From an uncultured Eubacterium sp. (GTDB lineage Bacteria; Bacillota; Clostridia; Lachnospirales; Lachnospiraceae): a stretch of DNA of 51,444 nt. Where the stretch lies: positions 1 through 51,444 of the forward strand of contig URYE01000010.1 in the NCBI GenBank assembly GCA_900551945.1. Direction: 5' to 3'. The notes under the pieces are model-generated. The model saw only the letters and a list, made by a program, of their open reading frames with translations. It did no database searches and was not told where the DNA came from. Position numbers and translations under genes: made by a program. How positions within the stretch are numbered: position 1 is the first letter of the stretch; each line of letters begins with the position of its first letter. Shown here in pieces: positions 17,492 to 25,243 of this stretch.

Positions 17492-18895
17492 ATGAAAGGC
17501 ATGACGATAAAGGCTATGACAGCCGTTTGTAATGGTACATATTATGGAGATAAACAATTCCTTGAAAAAGAAGTAAGTGCAATTACAACAGATAGTAGAA
17601 ATATTGAAAAAGATGGAATGTTTATTGCAATAAAGGGAGAGCGAAGTGACGGACACAATTATATAAGTCAATGTTTTGACAATGGCGCACTTTGTTGTAT
17701 ATCAGAAAATGTACTTGAAAATGAAACAAGACCATATATTAAAGTTGACTCATCTTTACAAGCTTTAAAAGATCTTGCTGAATTGTACAGAAGTAATCTT
17801 GATGTTAAGGTAGTAGGAATAACAGGAAGTGTTGGAAAGACGAGTACAAAAGAAACTATTGCGGCAGTTCTTTCGCAAAAATATAAGGTATTAAAAACTC
17901 AAGGTAATTTTAATAATGAAATAGGGCTTCCATTAACTGTATTTAGACTTACACAAGACGATGAAATAGCAGTACTTGAAATGGGAATTAGTGATTTCGG
18001 TGAAATGACAAGGCTTACTAAAATTGCAAAGCCAGATATATGTGTTATTACTAATATTGGTCTTTGCCATCTCGAAAATTTAAAGACAAGAGATGGAATA
18101 TTGCAGGCTAAGACTGAGATATTTAAGTCAATGAATAAGAATGGAACTGTTGTGTTAAATGGTGATGACGATAAGCTTATTACTATTAATGAAGTATATG
18201 GAAAAGAACCAGTGTTCTTTGGCGTTAATTATAAAGACGGTGTATATGCTGATAATATAAAGAATTTGGGACTTGAAGGAACAAGTTGTACACTTCATGG
18301 TGTTAAGGCTTCTGACAATGTGAGTGAATTTGATATTAAGATACCTATTGCTGGACATCATATGTTATACAATGCTTGTGCAGCCGCAGCCGTTGGTGCA
18401 GTTCTTGGTCTTACCTCATGGCAGATAAGACAGGGAATTGAAAGCATGGAAACATTAGCAGGTCGTAATCATATTATTAAGGAAAATGGTTTACTTATAA
18501 TTGATGACTGTTATAATGCCAATCCTGTTTCAATGAAGGCTTCAATTGATGTAATTGATACTGCCATTGGTAGAAAGGTATGTATTCTTGGCGATATGTT
18601 TGAGCTTGGAAAAAATGAAAAGCAACTTCATTTTGACGTTGGCGAATATCTTGGAACTAAGAGTATTGATGTGCTTTTAACTGCTGGAGGACTTGCAAAG
18701 CAACTTGCTGAAGGTACTATTGATTATATTGACAATCATTATAAGGCGCATGAGTGTGAAGTTCATGCTTATGATACAAGAGATGAGCTTATTAGTGATT
18801 TAGCTAATGTTATTAAAAAGGGTGATAATATTCTTGTTAAGGCATCACATGGAATGGAGTTTCCTAAGGTGATTGAGGCTTTAAAGAAATTGTAG
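17492..18895 (+). CDS. murF: UDP-N-acetylmuramoyl-tripeptide--D-alanyl-D-alanine ligase
   Basis: Adds D-Ala-D-Ala to UDP-MurNAc-tripeptide, the last cytoplasmic step of muropeptide synthesis. It has 467 residues, normal for MurF. The Mur-ligase N-terminal domain shows ITTDSRNIEKDGMFIAIKG. The P-loop is GITGSVGKTSTK (109-120). TQGNFNNEIGLPLTVF is the MurF-specific substrate segment, followed by EMGISDFGEM, ITNIGLCHLE and IIDDCYNANPVSMKASI. It is in a two-gene unit with ddl. AAAGGA lies 9 nt before the ATG. The gene is followed by the giant inverted repeat starting at 18908. Confidence 0.95.
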   Translation: MKGMTIKAMTAVCNGTYYGDKQFLEKEVSAITTDSRNIEKDGMFIAIKGERSDGHNYISQCFDNGALCCISENVLENETRPYIKVDSSLQALKDLAELYRSNLDVKVVGITGSVGKTSTKETIAAVLSQKYKVLKTQGNFNNEIGLPLTVFRLTQDDEIAVLEMGISDFGEMTRLTKIAKPDICVITNIGLCHLENLKTRDGILQAKTEIFKSMNKNGTVVLNGDDDKLITINEVYGKEPVFFGVNYKDGVYADNIKNLGLEGTSCTLHGVKASDNVSEFDIKIPIAGHHMLYNACAAAAVGAVLGLTSWQIRQGIESMETLAGRNHIIKENGLLIIDDCYNANPVSMKASIDVIDTAIGRKVCILGDMFELGKNEKQLHFDVGEYLGTKSIDVLLTAGGLAKQLAEGTIDYIDNHYKAHECEVHAYDTRDELISDLANVIKKGDNILVKASHGMEFPKVIEALKKL

Positions 18896-18907
18896 TTATA
18901 TAACAAG

Positions 18908-19125
18908 AGAAGAATGTGAGTGATTTTATAGTTGATGGATAAAAGCTAAGTATTTCTAAGATATGCTGATTTATATAATTAAAACAGACGTGACCGCAAT
19001 CAATGCGACATCGTGTCGCTGATTGCTTTATCGCACCCCCATGTGCGATAATCACTGATTTTATACAGCATATCTAAGAACTACTAAGCTTTTACCATAG
19101 ACTATAAAATCACTCACATTCTTCT
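18908..19125. repeat. ~218-nt fold-back element: 60-bp inverted repeats enclosing two hairpins
   Basis: The left arm 18908-18968 (starts AGAAGAATGTGAGTGATTTT, ends GATATGCTG) and the right arm 19066-19125 (ends AAAATCACTCACATTCTTCT) are near-perfect inverted repeats. The first 25 bp pair without interruption, followed by a few mismatches. The interior holds two further stems: hairpin 1 at 18996-19026 (GCAATCA..GCGACA-TCG-TGTCGC..TGATTGC) and hairpin 2 at 19029-19050 (TATCGCAC-CCCCAT-GTGCGATA). The RNA of either strand would form a long rod ending in a multi-branch junction. No transposase and no obvious target-site duplication are visible. It could be a non-autonomous mobile element, a structured RNA or an elaborate terminator of murF. 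Confidence 0.85.
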
Positions 19126-19399
19126 ATTTACTTTTATGACATAATTTTAAGTTTACTACAATTTATTTGATTTGGGGGAGATTTAAGTTGTAAATCATAT
19201 TAAGTAATGGGTAGACTTTAATGATTTATTATAAAAATACTGCCATTTTGTCTTTTTGTTAAATTGATAATGATTTTTTATTTTGAGTTATTCATTAAAA
19301 TCAGTGTATGAAAATTTTAAGTGATTATTATATAGTTTTATGTTATTAGTTGTTGTATATTGTTTGTGAGAAAATATTTTTAAAAATATAAAAATATAC
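19126..19399. other. AT-rich intergenic stretch before the Tad-like locus
   Basis: No ORF with a ribosome binding site is seen. There is a perfect AT palindrome ATATTTTTAAAAATAT at about 19375-19390, just upstream of the promoter at 19400. TTGGGGGAGAT near 19175 looks like a ribosome binding site but opens no frame of useful length. Confidence 0.5.
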
Positions 19400-19428
19400 T
19401 TTACAAATAGTATGTAGTGTGTTAATAT
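19400..19428 (+). promoter_or_regulatory. probable promoter of the Tad-like locus
   Basis: TTTACA (19400-19405) and TAATAT (19423-19428) are separated by 17 nt. A start near 19435 would give a leader of about 110 nt containing a small hairpin ACAGC-GCAAT-GCTGT before the strong AGGAGGT site of the 19544 gene. Confidence 0.5.
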
Positions 19429-19543
19429 ACATGCACAAGATATCTTTCAATTTACAGCGCAATGCTGTGTCTATTATAAATGTATACATTTCAAATTTTT
19501 CCCGATTTTTAAAAATAATTTTTATGATTTTAGGAGGTGCTTT

Positions 19544-19717
19544 ATGAGCGATATAATTGAACATTATGGTAAGGTGGTTGTGGCACTTGCAGGAGTGTTG
19601 GCGGCTGTGTTGTTGACTGTTGTAGTTGTTGGAACGGTTAATGAAAAGACAACAAAGGCAGTAAATAGTCTTGAATATGAAAGTAAGATAAGTGACCAAT
19701 TCGGCACTAATAAATAA
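19544..19717 (+). CDS. 57-residue single-TM peptide, candidate Flp-like pilin
   Basis: The best ribosome binding site in this locus (TAGGAGGTGC, then ATG at 19544) drives a 57-residue peptide. Its N-terminus MSDIIEHYGK leads straight into a hydrophobic helix (VVVALAGVLAAVLLTVVVVG), followed by a polar tail ending DQFGTNK. Type IVc (Flp) pilins have a Glu-Tyr pair just before the hydrophobic helix after leader cleavage; here E6 and Y8 occupy nearly that place, but there is no leader peptide. It shares I4-I5-x-x-Y8 with the peptides at 22478 and 22641. A hairpin at 19748-19777 separates it from the ATPase gene, as expected if it is made in excess. The pilin role is inferred. Confidence 0.7.
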   Translation: MSDIIEHYGKVVVALAGVLAAVLLTVVVVGTVNEKTTKAVNSLEYESKISDQFGTNK

Positions 19718-19747
19718 GTTTTTATTAAGAATTATAAAAAATTGCTC

Positions 19748-19777
19748 TTATCAGAAGGGGCAAGCTCCTTCTGATAA
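19748..19777 (+). terminator. hairpin between the pilin-like gene and the ATPase gene
   Basis: TTATCAGAAGG (19748-19758) pairs perfectly with CCTTCTGATAA (19767-19777) around an 8-nt loop. It has no T-run after it, so it may act as an attenuator, partial terminator or 3' stabiliser that allows more of the upstream transcript than of the downstream genes. Confidence 0.6.
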
Positions 19778-19885
19778 ATCAAAGTAGTGTGCTTAAAAGC
19801 AATAAAGTTAATTGTGATATTTATTTAATATTATAAATATTAACATTAATGAGTAATTTAAGAATAATAGAAAGAGAGAAGTTTA

Positions 19886-20917
19886 TTGAATGAAAATATA
19901 AGTTTAAATACTCTTATTGAAATGAATAAACATACTTTATTTGTTGAGCTTGAGAGTGAGATTAACAATGATAATATTACTGATATAGAATGGGACGGAT
20001 ATAATCTTTGGATAAGTGACCTTACAAAAGGGTGCTATTTATCTGACAAAATATTAAGCCAAGAATATATTGAAAATCTTTCAATAAGGTTAGCTAATAT
20101 TATGAAAGTACCATTTAACAGAACATTTCCTGTGTTAGAAGCTAATACTGATGAATTTCGTATATCAATATGGCATGAGTCTAGGTGTTCAAAGAAAAGC
20201 ATTTCAATAAGAAAAATTCCTAAAAGGTTAAGGTTTGGCAGAGCTGAAATAATTAATACAAAATATGCGCCAGAAAAACTTATTAATCTTATTGAAAATT
20301 GTGTAATAGGTCATTGTAATTGTGTGATAGGCGGACAACCACATGCTGGAAAGACGGAACTACTTAAGTATATGTCAACCTTTATTCCATATAATGAAAA
20401 AGTAGGTGTATATGAAGATAACCAAGAAATTCATTATAGAACGATTAATCCGGGTAAGAAATGTACGGAGTTTTATGTTGATGATAAATTTCAATATTCA
20501 CATATAATAAAGGCGGGGTTAAGACATAATATAGACTGGGTATTGCTTTCTGAGTCGAGAGGACCAGAAGTAGTTGACCTTTTAAACAGTCTTTCTACGG
20601 GGGCATATTGTATGACAACTATGCACCTTGACAATGTGAGTGGAATACCTGACAGAATATATAATATGTTAGGACAAGGAAGTGTAACAGATAGATTTAT
20701 TAATAGTATCTATAAGTACATAGATTTAGGAATATTAGTTGAGTGTGATAAGAATGAAAAAAGAAAAATTACACAGGTAGGTTTCTTTACAAGGCAAGAG
20801 GGCATTAATAAATGTACCATTATATATGAAAATGGAGAATTTACAGAAAATAATATTCCAGAACAGATACTAGGAAAATTAAAAAAATATGGAATTGGTG
20901 ATGTGTATGAAAGGTAG
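19886..20917 (+). CDS. CpaF/TadA-like type II/IV secretion ATPase (divergent)
   Basis: A 343-residue ATPase of the VirB11/CpaF family, expected to power pilus or secretion assembly at the inner face of the membrane. Motifs in order: Walker A GGQPHAGKTE (149-158; unusual QPHA in place of TGS/PGS), Asp box VYEDNQEIH, Walker B WVLLSESRGPEVVDLL with the usual GExRG seen as SESRG, and a His box TTMHLDN in place of TIHANS. The N-terminal region has SIRKIPKRLRFGRAEII, matching the RKF/IRK segment of CpaF. The only possible start is TTG at 19886 (AAAGAGAGAAG upstream), since a stop lies at 19868. It overlaps the next gene. The key catalytic residues look present, although several boxes diverge from canonical CpaF. 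Confidence 0.85.
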   Translation: MNENISLNTLIEMNKHTLFVELESEINNDNITDIEWDGYNLWISDLTKGCYLSDKILSQEYIENLSIRLANIMKVPFNRTFPVLEANTDEFRISIWHESRCSKKSISIRKIPKRLRFGRAEIINTKYAPEKLINLIENCVIGHCNCVIGGQPHAGKTELLKYMSTFIPYNEKVGVYEDNQEIHYRTINPGKKCTEFYVDDKFQYSHIIKAGLRHNIDWVLLSESRGPEVVDLLNSLSTGAYCMTTMHLDNVSGIPDRIYNMLGQGSVTDRFINSIYKYIDLGILVECDKNEKRKITQVGFFTRQEGINKCTIIYENGEFTENNIPEQILGKLKKYGIGDVYER

Positions 20918-22412
20918 GGGTAATAAAGAAATACAAAAAATGCTAAAGAAAGGATATTCCTATTTTTCCTATAAAAATATGAATGAGAACGTAGTAGCTT
21001 ATGGTTATGAATATCCTATAAAATACCATATTGAAACTATGGTGTTAATGATTATTATAACATTTATAACAGGATTATTTTATCAACTTGATACTGCTTA
21101 TATTGCAATTGTTATTTTTACGGGATTAGTATGTGTACCTAAATTAATTTCAGTTTATTTTTCTAACAAGTATAAGCAAAGAAGATTTAATGATGTGGAT
21201 ATTTATATACATCAGATGGCATATTCATTTCAAAGACAGCCTAAGATAAGTACGGCGTTAGAAGATACTTATAAAATAGCTTCAAAAGATTTAAAAGAAT
21301 GTATTGGCAAAGCACTTGATGAGCTTCAATATGATAATACAGATAAGGTATATGAAAGGGCGTTAGGTGTTATTGAAAATGAGTATGATAATTCAAGAGT
21401 AACCACACTGCATAAATTTCTTATTAACATTGAAAAAAAGGGTGGGAGTTATTCAACATCACTTTCTGTATTATTGATGGATTTTGATAATTGGGTGAAA
21501 AATGTATATAAACATCAGCAGGATATAAAAAGAGTAAAAACTAATTTAGCTATTGGACTAATTTTGAGTTTTTTTCTAGCAAGTGTATCAGTTATTATTG
21601 CATTTATTTTAAAAAATACATCAGAAATACAGCTTGATATTACAAAGAATTTGACATATCAAATTTGTTCAACAGTATTTATTATACTTTGTTTGATTTT
21701 TTATGTGTATACAAGATGCGCATTTAATGATGACTGGGTTAAGTTGGGTAGAGATGACAATAAGATTATTAAAGATTATAAAGTGGCATTTCATACAAAG
21801 GTAAATACAATACAAAGAAAAATGTTTCCAGTGTGTGTTGTAATGCTTGTTGTTGCATTAGCTTTGTTAATAGCAAAACGATATGTGTGGTCAATAGTTT
21901 TATTTTTATTTGCAGTATATATAATGTATGTTCCAAAGTTAAATATAAAAAATGCAAGAAATAGAATAAATGAAGATGTGTATAGAGGTTTTTCAGATTG
22001 GTTAAGAGATGTTGCAATAAATCTTCAAGAAGAACCACTTATGATGGCAATAGAAAATACTTATAATACTTGCCCTGTAGTGATAAAAGAGTCTTTAGAA
22101 GAATTTATATATGAAATTGAAAGTAATCCATCAGATGTAGAACCATACTATAACTTTATGAGTAGATTTGGTATTCTTGATATATCTTCAATGGTAAGAA
22201 CTTTGTATTCATTGTCAGAATTGTCAATAGAAAGTGCAGATGATGCAATTAACAGCTTGATAAAAAGAAATTATGAATTGATGGATAAGCATGAAGCGGA
22301 TAAGAATAAAGATACAATAAGCACAATGAAATTCGCAGAGTATATACCAACAGTTTTTGTTTCATTTAAAATAGCAATAGATATGATGTTAGTTGTATCT
22401 AATTATTTATAA
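20901..22412 (+). CDS. TadB/TadC-like (T2SSF) membrane protein, double-length
   Basis: About 503 residues with two similar halves. Each has a pair of membrane helices followed by a cytoplasmic helical T2SSF-like domain. The first half has helices near residues 45-86, the cytoplasmic domain DIYIHQMAYSFQRQPKISTA, then helices near 195-245. The second half has helices near 300-340, RGFSDWLRDVAINLQEEPLMMAIE and a last helix at the C-terminus. Tad systems normally encode TadB and TadC as separate proteins of about 300 residues, so this looks like both in one chain. It overlaps the ATPase gene by 17 nt (ATG 20901) or 11 nt (ATG 20907); either start is possible and both imply translational coupling. 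It would be the inner-membrane platform on which the ATPase acts. Confidence 0.8.
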   Translation: MCMKGRGNKEIQKMLKKGYSYFSYKNMNENVVAYGYEYPIKYHIETMVLMIIITFITGLFYQLDTAYIAIVIFTGLVCVPKLISVYFSNKYKQRRFNDVDIYIHQMAYSFQRQPKISTALEDTYKIASKDLKECIGKALDELQYDNTDKVYERALGVIENEYDNSRVTTLHKFLINIEKKGGSYSTSLSVLLMDFDNWVKNVYKHQQDIKRVKTNLAIGLILSFFLASVSVIIAFILKNTSEIQLDITKNLTYQICSTVFIILCLIFYVYTRCAFNDDWVKLGRDDNKIIKDYKVAFHTKVNTIQRKMFPVCVVMLVVALALLIAKRYVWSIVLFLFAVYIMYVPKLNIKNARNRINEDVYRGFSDWLRDVAINLQEEPLMMAIENTYNTCPVVIKESLEEFIYEIESNPSDVEPYYNFMSRFGILDISSMVRTLYSLSELSIESADDAINSLIKRNYELMDKHEADKNKDTISTMKFAEYIPTVFVSFKIAIDMMLVVSNYL

Positions 22413-22477
22413 TTATAGGTATTATATTTAAAAACTTTTATTGTCTTATCAAATTTTAATTAAAGGGTGAAAATTAT

Positions 22478-22579
22478 ATGGAAAAAATAATTGAAGAATA
22501 TGCACAAGCCGTTACAGCAATACCAATTGGTACAGTTATTGTTACAGTATTTGTTATGATTTTATTAAAGGTGACTTAA
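22478..22579 (+). CDS. 33-residue single-TM peptide, Flp-like paralogue
   Basis: ATG at 22478 follows AAAGGGTGA by 6 nt and encodes a 33-residue peptide: MEKIIEEYAQ, then a hydrophobic helix ending VTVFVMILLKVT. It carries E7-Y8 directly before the helix, as in mature Flp pilins, and I4-I5-x-x-Y8 as in the peptides at 19544 and 22641. It has almost no tail after the helix. It lies between the platform protein and the TadE-like genes. Its small size means it would be missed by default gene finders. Confidence 0.6.
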   Translation: MEKIIEEYAQAVTAIPIGTVIVTVFVMILLKVT

Positions 22580-22640
22580 GAAATAGCAATTTAATTGATG
22601 GTATTAAATTCTAAATAATTGTGTGACAGATGAGGTGTGT

Positions 22641-22781
22641 GTGGAAGAAATAATAAATGAATATGGCAGTACAATAGTTACTGTGATTGGAATAGGTGCA
22701 GGAGTAGGCATATTAATACATTGTATAAGTATGTATAAGGATAGCATTTTTAATATGTTAGCTTCGATAATGTATAGGTAA
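22641..22781 (+). CDS. 46-residue single-TM peptide, Flp-like paralogue
   Basis: GTG at 22641 preceded by GAGG (5-nt gap) opens a 46-residue peptide: N-terminus EEIINEYGST (after the initiator), helix IVTVIGIGAGVGILIHCI, then a short amphipathic tail ending LASIMYR. E7-Y8 and I4-I5 align with the 22478 peptide. The stop codon at 22779-22781 is 43 nt before the next gene's start. It is probably a minor subunit or pilin-like component; the function is inferred from sequence pattern and position only. Confidence 0.6.
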   Translation: MEEIINEYGSTIVTVIGIGAGVGILIHCISMYKDSIFNMLASIMYR

Positions 22782-22824
22782 TTATTATTTGATTGCCATA
22801 AATAAAAAAGAAAGGAATATATTT

Positions 22825-23196
22825 TTGAGAAGTATTATAGAAGTATCAGCTTGTCTTATTGTAGTGACTATAATGTGTTATCTTGGAATTGATTATGTAA
22901 AAATGAATATGCAGGTATCAAAGGTAAATGAAACAGTTCAGTATGTGGGGGATTATATAGAAATACATGGAAAAGTAGAAAATAATAATACAATTGATAG
23001 CACAACAATTGCGCAAGTACAAAAGTATATGAATAATTATAATATGTCAGCTAATTATGAATATGATTGTGATACAGATGATTATTATTATTTTAAAATG
23101 AGTATGAATTATACAATAGGAAGTAATTTTATGAACATAAAAAAGCAACATTTGTATGAACAAATAGTAAGAGTTCCAAAACTTATAAATGCTTAG
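22825..23196 (+). CDS. TadE-like pseudopilin, single-TM
   Basis: A 123-residue protein. TTG at 22825 is preferred over TTG at 22789 because GAAAGGA lies 8 nt upstream, and because the next gene starts the same way (TTG-AGA-AGT, MRS). An N-terminal hydrophobic helix (IIEVSACLIVVTIMCYLGI) is followed by an extracytoplasmic Asn/Tyr-rich domain (VQYVGDYIEIHGKVENNN to the end) with two cysteines at most. The organisation matches TadE/TadF minor pseudopilins, but sequence identity is too low to name it. It is most likely part of the same assembly as the upstream ATPase and platform. Confidence 0.65.
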   Translation: MRSIIEVSACLIVVTIMCYLGIDYVKMNMQVSKVNETVQYVGDYIEIHGKVENNNTIDSTTIAQVQKYMNNYNMSANYEYDCDTDDYYYFKMSMNYTIGSNFMNIKKQHLYEQIVRVPKLINA

Positions 23197-23229
23197 ATAA
23201 TAAAAAATAATATAAGAGATGAGGTAGTT

Positions 23230-23619
23230 TTGAGAAGTGTAATAACAATAAGCGCAACGTGTATAGGGATATTATTATTTATATTAATTAATAATGTGAT
23301 TATTAGTATGAATATGAGAAACAATGAAGTAAATACAGGTATGGAAAATGCCATAGATTATGCGATTGATATATTAGATGATGTATATGCAGGATATGAT
23401 TATACATCATCTAATAAGAATGAATATATTGATACAATAATGAATGTATTTTGCAAAGCTTTAAATGAAAAAATAAATACAGACGGAAATATAACAGTTA
23501 GTGTAGCTAATTATGACTTAGATAAAGGAGGACTTGATATAAAAATTACAGAAGATTTTTCATATAATTTTCTGAATAAAAAAGGAAAGGTTACTTGTGA
23601 AAGGTCAGTTACATTTTAA
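23230..23619 (+). CDS. second TadE-like pseudopilin, single-TM
   Basis: A 129-residue protein starting at TTG 23230 with GATGAGG upstream. The hydrophobic helix SVITISATCIGILLFILINN is followed by an extracytoplasmic domain with NMRNNEVNTGMENAIDYAID, a region common in TadE-like and CpaB-neighbour proteins of Gram-positives where a long helix continues from the membrane segment. The last part (VSVANYDLDKGGLDIKITED) looks like a beta-rich C-terminal domain. It shares the MRS(I/V)I start with the preceding protein, suggesting distant paralogy. It is the last gene of the locus; a strong terminator follows at 23641. Confidence 0.65.
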   Translation: MRSVITISATCIGILLFILINNVIISMNMRNNEVNTGMENAIDYAIDILDDVYAGYDYTSSNKNEYIDTIMNVFCKALNEKINTDGNITVSVANYDLDKGGLDIKITEDFSYNFLNKKGKVTCERSVTF

Positions 23620-23640
23620 GATTTTAATTTATCAAAATAT

Positions 23641-23718
23641 AAAAGTGGCTATTGCACTAAGAAAAATTTATACAAAAATATATTTTGTGTAAACTTTTTT
23701 AGTGCGATAGCCACTTTT
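23641..23718. terminator. bidirectional terminator with nested inner stem
   Basis: The outer stem AAAAGTGGCTATTGCACTAA (23641-23660) pairs with 23699-23718 with one G-U. The interior contains a second stem, TTTATACAAAA against TTTTGTGTAAA. It lies between the convergent Tad-like locus and the CNNM/CBS gene. The inner part resembles that of the hairpin at 31595-31703. Confidence 0.85.
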
Positions 23719-23805
23719 TATTTACGAAAACAGTCATTAAAGTCTGCGTTTGTATAAGAGTTTGTTATGATAACTTCTTAGATTAAAATATGTTAATTAT
23801 TGCAC

Positions 23806-25062
23806 TTATGGTTCTTCTGGCAATTTTAATAACACTAATTCAATTCTATTAGAGGAAGCTCGTTCTATTTTAAAGTGAATATTGTCAATATCAAACTGTT
23901 CGCCGATTTCAGGAAAACGGTCAAGCTTTTCAATAATGAAACCTCCAATGGAATCATTATCTTCTGATGTAAACTTAAGATTTAAAGAGTCGTTAAGGTC
24001 ATCAATTTTATAAGAACCATCAACAAGATAAGATAATGGCCCAACCTTAATAAATGGGTCAGTTTCGTCAGTGTCATATTCATCACGAATTTCACCGACG
24101 ATTTCCTCAAGTAAATCTTCAGTAGTAATCATGCCTGCTGTAGAACCATATTCGTCTAATACAATACTAATGCTGTGAGAACTTCTTTGCATAACGTTAA
24201 AAAGTTCAGAAGTATTCTTATGCTCATATGTAAAGAAAGGTTTTCTCATAACAGAGCGTATATTAAACTTATCATCATGTGGTGTAAGTATAAGGTCTTT
24301 AATATTAAGAATACCAATTACATTGTCAGCATTACCCTCATAAATAGGAATTCTAGTATACTTTGTTTCTCTGAATAATTCAATTATATCATCATAGCTA
24401 GTATTAACATCAGCAAGAGTCATATCTATTCTAGGTATCATAACGTCTTTAGCTTCAGTGTCACCAAAGTCGAATAAATTATTAATAATTTTCTTTTCAT
24501 TAGACTCAATAACACCATCTTCATGACTTACTTGAACAAATGTTCTTAATTCTTCTTCAGTAATCTTATTATGACCACTGTTAGGGGCAACATGAAGAGC
24601 TTTAAGAATTACACTAGAAAGCTTATCAACTACGAAAATTACAGGTGTAAGAACATTCATAATAAAATAAATAATTGGTGCATAAAACAGAGCAAACTTT
24701 TCTGCATGAATAGTAGCAGTAGTTTTAGGCGTAATTTCACCAAATATAAGAACAAGAACAGTCATAATACCTGTAGCAATACCTGTTGCATAACTTCCCC
24801 ATAAGTGTATTGTAAGTGTTGTCATAAGAGAAGATGCAGATATGTTGACAATATTATTTCCAATAAGAATTGCGCTAAGCATTTTACCAGAATTGTCAAT
24901 TACTTTACCAACTGTAATAGCTCTTTTGTTACCTTCTTCAATAAGAGAACGAATTTTAATCTTATTGACCATAGTAAAGGCTGTTTCAGCAGATGAGAAA
25001 AATGCTGATAATAATAATAAAATGATAATAATAATAATTTGTGCGATACTGTCCGTATCCAA
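23806..25062 (-). CDS. CNNM/CBS/CorC_HlyC transmembrane protein (hemolysin C/magnesium-efflux type)
   Basis: A 418-residue protein with the three-part HlyC/CorC architecture: an N-terminal CNNM (DUF21) membrane domain (about 1-190; LLSAFFSSAETAFTMVNKIK, LIGNNIVNISASSL, IFGEITPKTTAT), a pair of CBS domains (about 205-325; DVMIPRIDMTLADVN, GILNIKDLI, IVLDEYGSTAGMITTEDLLEEIVGEIRDEYD) and a C-terminal CorC_HlyC domain (about 335-415). Such proteins are linked to Mg2+/Co2+ efflux; haemolytic activity is not implied. The start is TTG at 25062, set by AAGGAG 9 nt upstream. It has its own promoter at 25103-25131. Confidence 0.9.
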   Translation of the reverse strand: MDTDSIAQIIIIIILLLLSAFFSSAETAFTMVNKIKIRSLIEEGNKRAITVGKVIDNSGKMLSAILIGNNIVNISASSLMTTLTIHLWGSYATGIATGIMTVLVLIFGEITPKTTATIHAEKFALFYAPIIYFIMNVLTPVIFVVDKLSSVILKALHVAPNSGHNKITEEELRTFVQVSHEDGVIESNEKKIINNLFDFGDTEAKDVMIPRIDMTLADVNTSYDDIIELFRETKYTRIPIYEGNADNVIGILNIKDLILTPHDDKFNIRSVMRKPFFTYEHKNTSELFNVMQRSSHSISIVLDEYGSTAGMITTEDLLEEIVGEIRDEYDTDETDPFIKVGPLSYLVDGSYKIDDLNDSLNLKFTSEDNDSIGGFIIEKLDRFPEIGEQFDIDNIHFKIERASSNRIELVLLKLPEEP

Positions 25063-25102
25063 AAAAAATCACTCCTTTATAAATATTGATAGTAATGATA
25101 AG

Positions 25103-25131
25103 ATTTTACTAAAAGCCCAATAATATGTCAA
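25103..25131 (-). promoter_or_regulatory. probable sigma-A promoter of the CNNM/CBS gene
   Basis: On the minus strand TTGACA (25126-25131) and TAAAAT (25103-25108) are separated by 17 nt, about 40 nt upstream of the TTG start codon. Confidence 0.65.
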
Positions 25132-25243
25132 ATAATTTTCTGAAAATAGTTATATAATTAATAGATATTTCATAAAATATAACGTGACAAAATTACATTT
25201 TACATAGTATTACACAAATATTATGAATATTGGGAGGAGATAT

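Noticed and set aside
18908..19125. Retron or IS element
   Set aside because: No reverse transcriptase or transposase frame is present within or next to the inverted repeats, and no target duplication is evident.
19346..19699. 117-residue minus-strand ORF across the pilin-like gene
   Set aside because: No ribosome binding site; its sequence is the antisense of the supported 19544 gene and of AT-rich leader.
24175..25123. Plus-strand ORFs of 60-90 residues within the CNNM/CBS gene
   Set aside because: They are shadows of the minus-strand coding sequence, with no ribosome binding sites and no recognisable domains.
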